A stretch of 10,457 bases of DNA, taken from NCBI GenBank assembly GCA_012521455.1, contig JAAYMJ010000023.1, positions 1 through 10,457 of the forward strand. The letters are read 5' to 3'. The notes beneath the pieces are model-generated. The model saw only the letters and a list, made by a program, of their open reading frames with translations. It ran no database searches and was not told the DNA's origin. The stretch comes from Clostridiaceae bacterium (GTDB lineage Bacteria > Bacillota > Clostridia > UMGS1883 > JAAYMJ01). The translations under genes were made by a program, and so were the position numbers. Shown here in pieces: positions 5,667-10,457 of this stretch; within the stretch, counting starts at the first letter, position 1; every line of letters starts with the position of its first letter.

Positions 5667-6359
5667 ATGCTGATTTCGCTCATCCGGACTTTGATTTTAT
5701 ATGTTGTCACCATTACTGCCATGCGTGTAATGGGAAAGCGGCAGGTGGGTGAACTTCAGCCAAGCGAGCTGGTGGTTTCCATAATGATTTCCGAACTGGC
5801 AACCCTTCCTATGGAGTCAAGTGAAATGCCGATTGTGTCAGGGATAGTGCCGATTTTTACCCTGTGTTTCGCTGAAGTGATTTTTTCGTTTTTGTCTTTG
5901 AAATTCAAGTGGTTTAGAAGAATTACCACGGGGTATCCAAGCATTTTAATAAATAAAGGCAAAGTGGTAAAGGAAAATATGCGCCTTATGAGGATTAATC
6001 TTGATGACTTGCAGGAGGAATTAAGACTCAAAGGGTATTTGGATATTTCGGATGTGGAGTATGCGATACTTGAAACCAGCGGCAAGTTAAGCATAATACC
6101 TAAAGCGGAAGCTGCCAATCCCACGGTAAAAGATTTAAATCTTACAACGAAAACGCCCCTTTTGCAGTATATGGTAATAAACGACGGCAAAATTGACGAG
6201 GAAGGCATGAAAGGGGCGAAAGTCACAATGGAGTGGGTTTATCAAAAATTAAAGAGTTTGAACGTTTCATCCCCTGAAGATGTATTTTTTATGATTGTGG
6301 ATGAAGAAAAAAATGTGATTTTTCAGTTGAATGAAAAAGACAAGAAAAATCAGGAATAG
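5667..6359 (+). CDS. DUF421 (YetF-like) membrane protein
   Basis: The protein has 230 residues, about the length of Bacillus YetF. Hydrophobic segments lie at about 4-19, 35-48 and 56-77. The family-typical stretch RVMGKRQVGELQPSELVVSI (20-39) links the first two. The cytoplasmic part has GYPSILINKGKV (89-100) and then NLDDLQEELRLKGYLDISDV (111-130) and ETSGKLSIIPK (136-146), all DUF421 hallmarks. The molecular function of the family is unknown; in bacilli some members are spore inner-membrane proteins, and a DUF421-DUF1657 fusion (2Duf) raises spore resistance. I chose ATG 5667 because GGAGGG lies 7 nt upstream and this matches the family length; the frame is open upstream to 5571 but that would translate the terminator. 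It is followed after 9 bp by the DUF4363 gene. Confidence 0.88.
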   Translation: MLISLIRTLILYVVTITAMRVMGKRQVGELQPSELVVSIMISELATLPMESSEMPIVSGIVPIFTLCFAEVIFSFLSLKFKWFRRITTGYPSILINKGKVVKENMRLMRINLDDLQEELRLKGYLDISDVEYAILETSGKLSIIPKAEAANPTVKDLNLTTKTPLLQYMVINDGKIDEEGMKGAKVTMEWVYQKLKSLNVSSPEDVFFMIVDEEKNVIFQLNEKDKKNQE

Positions 6360-6368
6360 GGGGGTATT

Positions 6369-6749
6369 ATGGACAGAGTTAAGCTGGCAACGGCGTTAAT
6401 GGTAATACTTATTCTCGCGTTAATCGGGCTTGAGATGTATCTTAATAAATCTTTTACCGAATTAGATGCGCATGCGCAAAGAATATATGATTTGGTGACC
6501 CGGGGCGACTGGTTTGAAGCGATGAAAGAAGCAAACAGCCTTAAAGATAAATATATTGAAATTGAAAAGAAGTGTTTTATGTTTATCCACCACCACAACC
6601 TGAAAGATATTGAAAGCTCTATTGAAAGAACCTTGATTTATATAAAAAACCAGGATTATTTAGGCTATTTGCTTGAAAACTCAAATTTAACCAGCGAAAT
6701 TAAACATTTGAAGGATGAGGAAATACCTGTTTTTAAGAATATATTTTAA
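6369..6749 (+). CDS. DUF4363-family small membrane-anchored protein
   Basis: The protein has 126 residues, with an N-terminal transmembrane segment (about 6-23) and a mostly helical soluble remainder. The region AQRIYDLVTRGDWFEAMKEA (36-55) and the later helix through DIESSIERTLIYIKNQDY fit the DUF4363 family, which I recall as a common partner directly downstream of DUF421 genes in clostridia. A G-rich ribosome binding site (GGGGGG, 6359-6364) overlaps the last base of the DUF421 stop, so the two genes are almost certainly co-transcribed and translated together. Function is unknown; a DUF421-DUF4363 membrane complex is my inference from the pairing. The stop codon TAA overlaps the first bases of the downstream terminator stem. 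Confidence 0.75.
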   Translation: MDRVKLATALMVILILALIGLEMYLNKSFTELDAHAQRIYDLVTRGDWFEAMKEANSLKDKYIEIEKKCFMFIHHHNLKDIESSIERTLIYIKNQDYLGYLLENSNLTSEIKHLKDEEIPVFKNIF

Positions 6750-6778
6750 CCCAAAATCCAAACGGGATTTTGGGTTTT
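6748..6778 (+). terminator. Intrinsic terminator of the DUF421-DUF4363 operon
   Basis: A perfect 12-bp stem AACCCAAAATCC / GGATTTTGGGTT with a 5-nt loop (6760-6764) ends in TTTT followed by further AT-rich sequence. It begins within the stop codon of the DUF4363 gene. Confidence 0.85.
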
Positions 6779-6869
6779 ATTTAATTAGAAAGGAAATTTG
6801 TTTTAAAATATAATTAGCCTATTTCAGTATTGGACAGGGGGATATGATATAATTTTTAAAATAAGTATT

Positions 6870-6897
6870 TTGAAATTTTATTATACTATGGTATAAT
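6870..6897 (+). promoter_or_regulatory. Sigma-A-type promoter of the lepA-hemW-recX-rimO operon
   Basis: TTGAAA (6870-6875) and a perfect TATAAT (6892-6897) are 16 bp apart, with an extended -10 TG at 6889-6890. A start about 7 bp downstream would give a leader of about 60 nt before the lepA ATG. A second extended -10-like TATAAT at 6848-6853 has no good -35 partner. Confidence 0.7.
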
Positions 6898-6900
6898 AAA
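6877..6900. repeat. Perfect 10-bp inverted repeat over the lepA -10 element
   Basis: TTTATTATAC and GTATAATAAA flank a 4-bp TATG centre. The right arm contains the whole -10 hexamer, so a bound protein would block the promoter. No T-run follows, so it is not a terminator. Confidence 0.5.
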
Positions 6901-6965
6901 TTAGTTAATTAAATGAAAAAATATCAAATTTATATACATTCACTTTTATGAAGGGAGTAGACCGA

Positions 6966-8765
6966 ATGTCATTGGACAAAATCCGAAACTTTTGCATTAT
7001 TGCCCATATTGACCACGGTAAAAGCACTTTGGCTGACAGGCTCCTTGAAAAAACCGGGGTAATCAGCGAAAGGGAAAAAGAAGACCAGCTTTTGGATAAT
7101 ATGGATCTTGAAAGGGAAAGGGGAATAACCATAAAAGCCAGGGCGGTGCGATTGGTGTACCGCGCAAATGACGGGGAGGAATATATCCTAAACTTAATTG
7201 ACACCCCGGGGCATGTGGACTTTAACTATGAGGTTTCAAGAAGCCTGGCGGCATGTGAAGGCGCGATTTTAGTGGTGGACGCCTCCCAGGGCATTGAGGC
7301 GCAGACTTTGGCAAACACCTATCTTGCCATTGACAACAACCTTGAAATTGTGCCGGTTATAAATAAAATAGATTTGCCAAACGCCCAGCCTGAGATGGTA
7401 AAGGCCGAAATTGAGGACGTGATAGGCATTCCCGCCTCCGACGCCCCCTTGATTTCAGCAAAAATGGGCATAAACATTGAAGAAGTGTTAGAAGCGGTTG
7501 TAAAGAAGATACCTTCTCCCCGTGGGGATGTCAACGCGCCCACAAAAGCGCTGATTTTTGACTCATATTATGACTCCTACCGCGGGGTTATTGTATATGT
7601 AAGAATGATGGACGGCTCCATTAAAGTGGGGGACAAAATCCGCTTCATGGCAAACCAAAAGGAATTTGAAGTTGTGGAAGTCGGGTACCTTAAACCTTTG
7701 GGCCTTTCCCCGTCGGGCGAGCTGGTTGCGGGGGAAGTGGGATATATTGCCGCGAGCATTAAAAGCGTGCAGGATGTAAGGGTAGGGGATACCATTACCA
7801 ATGAGAAAAATCCTGCCAGCGAGCCACTTCCAGGGTATAAAAAGGTAAACCCAATGGTGTTTTGCGGGATTTACCCGGCGGACGGCGCGAAGTATGACGA
7901 TTTAAGGGACGCATTGGAAAAATTGAGGCTAAATGACGCATCTCTTTCCTTTGAGCCAGAGACTTCCGTTGCTTTGGGATTTGGCTTCCGCTGCGGCTTT
8001 TTGGGGCTTTTGCATATGGAAATTATTCAAGAAAGGCTTGAGCGGGAATTTAATCTGGATTTGGTGACAACCGCGCCAAGCGTTGTGTACAGGATAAAAA
8101 AGACCAACGGGGATGTTGTTTTTGTTGACAATCCCACAAACCTGCCGCCGGCTACTGAAATTGAGTACATGGAAGAGCCTGTGGTTGACGCCACCATACT
8201 TACCCCGTCGGAATATGTAGGGGCCATTATGGAGCTTTGCCAGGAAAGGCGGGGGACTTATATTGACATGAAATTCATTGACAAAACAAGGGCTCAAATT
8301 CACTATGTATTGCCGCTTAATGAAATTATTTATGACTTTTTTGACGCCCTAAAGAGCAGGACAAAGGGCTATGCTTCCTTTGACTATGAAATGAAGGGCT
8401 ATGAAAAGAGCAGCCTTGTGAAATTAGATATTTTATTAAACGGTGAAGTGGTTGATGCCCTATCCTTTATTGTTCACACCTCAAAGGCCCAAAGCAGGGG
8501 CAGGAGGATTGCGGAAAAATTGAAGGAAGCGATACCGCGCCAGCTATTTGAAATCCCGATTCAGGCGGCAATCGGAAACAGGATTATCGCGAGGGAAACG
8601 GTAAAGGCGTTAAGGAAAGACGTTTTGGCAAAGTGCTACGGCGGGGATATAACCAGAAAGAAAAAGCTTTTGGAAAAGCAAAAGGAAGGCAAAAAGCGGA
8701 TGCGCCAGGTGGGAACGGTTGAGGTTCCACAAGAGGCGTTTATGTCGGTGTTAAAACTGGACTGA
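6966..8765 (+). CDS. lepA: Elongation factor 4 (LepA) GTPase
   Basis: LepA is a ribosome-binding GTPase linked to back-translocation and to 30S assembly or initiation. The product has 599 residues, the standard length. The GTPase motifs are complete: AHIDHGKST (13-21), RGIT (52-55), DTPGH (79-83), NKID (133-136) and SAK (164-166). Domains II, III and V-like follow, and the C-terminal LepA-specific domain ends in the conserved basic stretch with [19 protein letters not shown] and [12 protein letters not shown] chose ATG 6966 because GGGAG lies 8 nt upstream and the protein then begins [20 protein letters not shown] as in relatives; an in-frame ATG at 6948 overlaps the ribosome binding site. 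It is the first gene of a four-gene operon. In many clostridia lepA follows gpr or spoIIP, which are absent here. Confidence 0.98.
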   Translation: MSLDKIRNFCIIAHIDHGKSTLADRLLEKTGVISEREKEDQLLDNMDLERERGITIKARAVRLVYRANDGEEYILNLIDTPGHVDFNYEVSRSLAACEGAILVVDASQGIEAQTLANTYLAIDNNLEIVPVINKIDLPNAQPEMVKAEIEDVIGIPASDAPLISAKMGINIEEVLEAVVKKIPSPRGDVNAPTKALIFDSYYDSYRGVIVYVRMMDGSIKVGDKIRFMANQKEFEVVEVGYLKPLGLSPSGELVAGEVGYIAASIKSVQDVRVGDTITNEKNPASEPLPGYKKVNPMVFCGIYPADGAKYDDLRDALEKLRLNDASLSFEPETSVALGFGFRCGFLGLLHMEIIQERLEREFNLDLVTTAPSVVYRIKKTNGDVVFVDNPTNLPPATEIEYMEEPVVDATILTPSEYVGAIMELCQERRGTYIDMKFIDKTRAQIHYVLPLNEIIYDFFDALKSRTKGYASFDYEMKGYEKSSLVKLDILLNGEVVDALSFIVHTSKAQSRGRRIAEKLKEAIPRQLFEIPIQAAIGNRIIARETVKALRKDVLAKCYGGDITRKKKLLEKQKEGKKRMRQVGTVEVPQEAFMSVLKLD

Positions 8766-9823
8766 TGTTTGGGATTTATGTGCATATCCCCTTTTGCAAA
8801 AGGAAATGCCTTTACTGCGATTTTCCTTCTTTTTCAAATATTTTCCACCTTGAAAATGACTATGTTTCCGCCCTCATTTATGAGATAGGCACCTATGACA
8901 GGATTTGCGCTGACACAGTTTATTTTGGCGGCGGAACGCCCTCTTCTTTATCGGAAGATAGCATTTTAAGGGTTTTGGATGAAATATATAAAAAGTTTGA
9001 TATAGCGGGTAATGCTGAAATCACCATTGAGGTAAACCCTGGCACCGCTACCTTTGAAAAGCTAAAAAAGCTGAAAGCGAGCGGTTTTAACCGCATAAGC
9101 ATTGGAGCCCAGTCCTTTTTGGATGAGGAACTAAAAAGGCTTGGAAGAATTCATAATGCAAGCGAGATATATGAAACCGTAAACTGGGCGCGCCTTGCGG
9201 GGTTTGGAAACATAAGCCTTGATTTGATGTTCGGCCTTCCGGGGCAAAAGGCGGATGATTTTTTGTATTCCCTTTGTGAGGGCATAAAGCTTGATGTTAA
9301 CCATATTTCGGCTTATTCCTTGATTTTAGAGGAAGGCACACCCTTTTATGAGATGGATTTGGATTTGCCCGATGAAGAAGATGAGCGCAGGATGTATCAT
9401 TTAATGGCACAAAGGCTTAAAGAGGCGGGTTTTATCCACTATGAGATATCAAATTTCGCAAAAGAGGGCTTTATGTCAAGACACAACATGAAATACTGGC
9501 TTATGGAAGATTATATCGGATTAGGCCTTGGCGCCCATTCCTTTTTTGGAAAGACAAGATATTATAACACCCTTCTTTTGCCGGAGTACCTAAAACATGA
9601 AGGGCTAAAGAATGTTGGGGAAAAGCTTTCAGACGAGGATTTTAAAAAAGAGAGGATATGGCTGGGGCTCAGGCTTATTGATGGGGTTAGTTATTTCGGG
9701 GAATTCCCCGAAATAACTAATAAGCTGATAAATCAGGGGCTTGTCGAAATAAAGGAAGGAAACATAAAGCTTACGGATAAGGCGCTGGATATTGCAAACA
9801 GGGTATTTATGGAGTATGTGTGA
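8765..9823 (+). CDS. hemW: Radical SAM heme chaperone HemW (CPO-III-like)
   Basis: HemW binds heme and a [4Fe-4S] cluster and is thought to deliver heme to proteins; it was long misannotated as oxygen-independent coproporphyrinogen oxidase. The 352-residue protein has the radical SAM cluster motif C11-x3-C15-x2-C18 (IPFCKRKCLYCDF), GGGTPS (55-60), EVNPGT (89-94), GAQSF (114-118), DLMFGLPGQ (153-161), YEISNFA (226-232), SRHNMKYW (238-245) and GLGLGAHSF (252-260), and a C-terminal HemN-like domain ending in ANRVFMEYV. Its ATG shares the final A of the lepA stop (TGATG), and no good ribosome binding site is visible, so translation is probably coupled to lepA. The C-terminal domain contains a perfect 34-bp DNA palindrome at residues 308-319, where the protein looks about ten residues shorter than relatives I remember. 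Confidence 0.93.
   Translation: MFGIYVHIPFCKRKCLYCDFPSFSNIFHLENDYVSALIYEIGTYDRICADTVYFGGGTPSSLSEDSILRVLDEIYKKFDIAGNAEITIEVNPGTATFEKLKKLKASGFNRISIGAQSFLDEELKRLGRIHNASEIYETVNWARLAGFGNISLDLMFGLPGQKADDFLYSLCEGIKLDVNHISAYSLILEEGTPFYEMDLDLPDEEDERRMYHLMAQRLKEAGFIHYEISNFAKEGFMSRHNMKYWLMEDYIGLGLGAHSFFGKTRYYNTLLLPEYLKHEGLKNVGEKLSDEDFKKERIWLGLRLIDGVSYFGEFPEITNKLINQGLVEIKEGNIKLTDKALDIANRVFMEYV
9687..9720. repeat. Perfect 34-bp palindrome inside hemW
   Basis: TTAGTTATTTCGGGGAA is followed without spacer by its exact reverse complement, TTCCCCGAAATAACTAA. The centre is an EcoRI site. It is in frame and codes for V308 to N319. The hairpin stem could be about 15 bp in RNA with a minimal loop. No T-run follows. 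A symmetric match of 17 pairs is far beyond chance. Confidence 0.95.
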
Positions 9824-10269
9824 TGGATATAAAGGATTACGGGTTAAAGCTGGTTCTAAAACGCAAATATTCCAAAAAGGAGTTTTCGGATAAGCTAATC
9901 AAAAAAGGTTATGAAGAAGATGAGGTAAAAAAACTGGTGCTTCATTTTGAGGAACTGGGCTACCTTGATGATTTTGATTACGCAAAAAGGTTTGTCCATG
10001 ACAGCGTAAACTTAAAAAAGCGGGGAACGCGGCGGATTATTTTAGAGCTAAAAGCTAAAGGGATACCTGATGATATTATAGATGGGGCGTTGTCAGGGGA
10101 AAAGATTTGCGAGCCTGACACCATAAAAGAATTAATACTAAAGCAAAACGTGGATTTAAGGGATTTAAAAATAAGGGAAAAGGTAATAAGAAAGCTTATG
10201 TATAAAGGCTTTAGAAGATTGGATATTGAAAATGTTATTAAGACGTTAATGGAAGGCGGTATACTGTAA
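9823..10269 (+). CDS. recX: RecX-family regulatory protein
   Basis: RecX binds RecA filaments and modulates, mostly inhibits, recombination and the SOS response. The product has 148 residues, within the family range, and is built of repeated three-helix units rich in Lys and Glu. Typical signatures are YSKKEFSDKLIKKGY (16-30), GYLDDFDYAKRFV (46-58) and LKKRGTRRIILELKAKGI (64-81). The ATG at 9823 overlaps the hemW stop (TGATG), as hemW does with lepA; a GTG at 9820 is in frame but less likely. Only a weak ribosome binding site is seen, so coupling to hemW is likely. recA itself is not in the window. The next gene, rimO, starts immediately after the stop. Confidence 0.9.
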   Translation: MDIKDYGLKLVLKRKYSKKEFSDKLIKKGYEEDEVKKLVLHFEELGYLDDFDYAKRFVHDSVNLKKRGTRRIILELKAKGIPDDIIDGALSGEKICEPDTIKELILKQNVDLRDLKIREKVIRKLMYKGFRRLDIENVIKTLMEGGIL

Positions 10270-10457
10270 ATGTCTAAAATCGGTATTGTATCACTTGGCT
10301 GTTCAAAAAACACGGTTGACGCTGAGATGATGCTGGCCCTTCTAAAAGGAAAGGGGCATGAAATCGTAAACGACCCGGATTTGGCAGATATTATAATCGT
10401 AAACACCTGCGGGTTTATTGAATCCGCAAAGGAAGAGTCAATAAACGCCCTTTTGGA
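10270..10457 (+). CDS. rimO: Ribosomal protein S12 methylthiotransferase RimO (3' partial)
   Basis: RimO is a radical SAM enzyme that methylthiolates an aspartate of ribosomal protein S12. The 62 visible residues are the start of the N-terminal UPF0004 domain, which binds the auxiliary iron-sulfur cluster: [14 protein letters not shown] with C11, and [18 protein letters not shown] with C47. The third cluster cysteine and the radical SAM domain lie beyond the window. The SKNTVDAE and [11 protein letters not shown] wording separates it from MiaB. The ATG directly follows the recX stop codon; GGAAGGCGG about 10 nt upstream, within recX, can serve as ribosome binding site. It is the fourth gene of the operon starting at lepA. 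Confidence 0.95.
   Translation, partial: MSKIGIVSLGCSKNTVDAEMMLALLKGKGHEIVNDPDLADIIIVNTCGFIESAKEESINALL

Noticed and set aside
6948..6965. Upstream ATG for lepA
   Set aside because: It would place the GGGAG ribosome binding site within the gene and adds six residues absent from relatives; the ATG at 6966 is better supported.

Overview
The window looks like chromosomal DNA from an endospore-forming, low-GC, Gram-positive bacterium of the Clostridia type. It carries spo0A, spoIVB and a PdaA-type cortex deacetylase gene. Intergenic DNA is very AT-rich, ribosome binding sites are strong GGAGG types, and several intrinsic terminators are present. I cannot name a genus. There is no rRNA, tRNA, CRISPR array, insertion sequence or clear prophage.

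Left edge (1-560): the 3' end of a plus-strand membrane protein gene, probably an ABC-2 permease, ends before a strong terminator. This terminator also lies at the 3' end of the opposing block.

Minus-strand sporulation block, transcribed right to left (4372 to 567): a pdaA-like gene behind a good sigma-A-type promoter, then spoIVB, spo0A, a terminator, and a small holin-like membrane protein gene. The products span the sporulation programme. Spo0A is the master entry regulator, SpoIVB is the forespore protease that signals pro-sigma-K activation, and PdaA makes muramic delta-lactam in the cortex. No intrinsic terminator is visible between pdaA, spoIVB and spo0A. The spoIVB start lies inside a long, nearly perfect inverted repeat that would fold into an mRNA hairpin with the Shine-Dalgarno sequence in the loop.

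Plus-strand envelope block (4463-6778): divergent from pdaA is a second NodB-type polysaccharide deacetylase with an N-terminal anchor and a Pro-Thr repeat linker. A terminator follows, and only 17 bp later starts a DUF421 (YetF-like) membrane protein gene paired with a DUF4363 gene, closed by another terminator.

Plus-strand housekeeping operon (6870 to window end): lepA, hemW, recX and rimO are packed with 1-base overlaps or no gap behind one good promoter. They serve translation (EF4), heme trafficking, control of RecA, and methylthiolation of ribosomal protein S12. rimO is cut by the window edge. Inside hemW lies a perfect 34-bp palindrome.

I found no obviously new multi-gene system. The best leads are the spoIVB start hairpin, the hemW palindrome with a seemingly compressed protein segment around it, and the terminator placed directly in front of the DUF421 gene.
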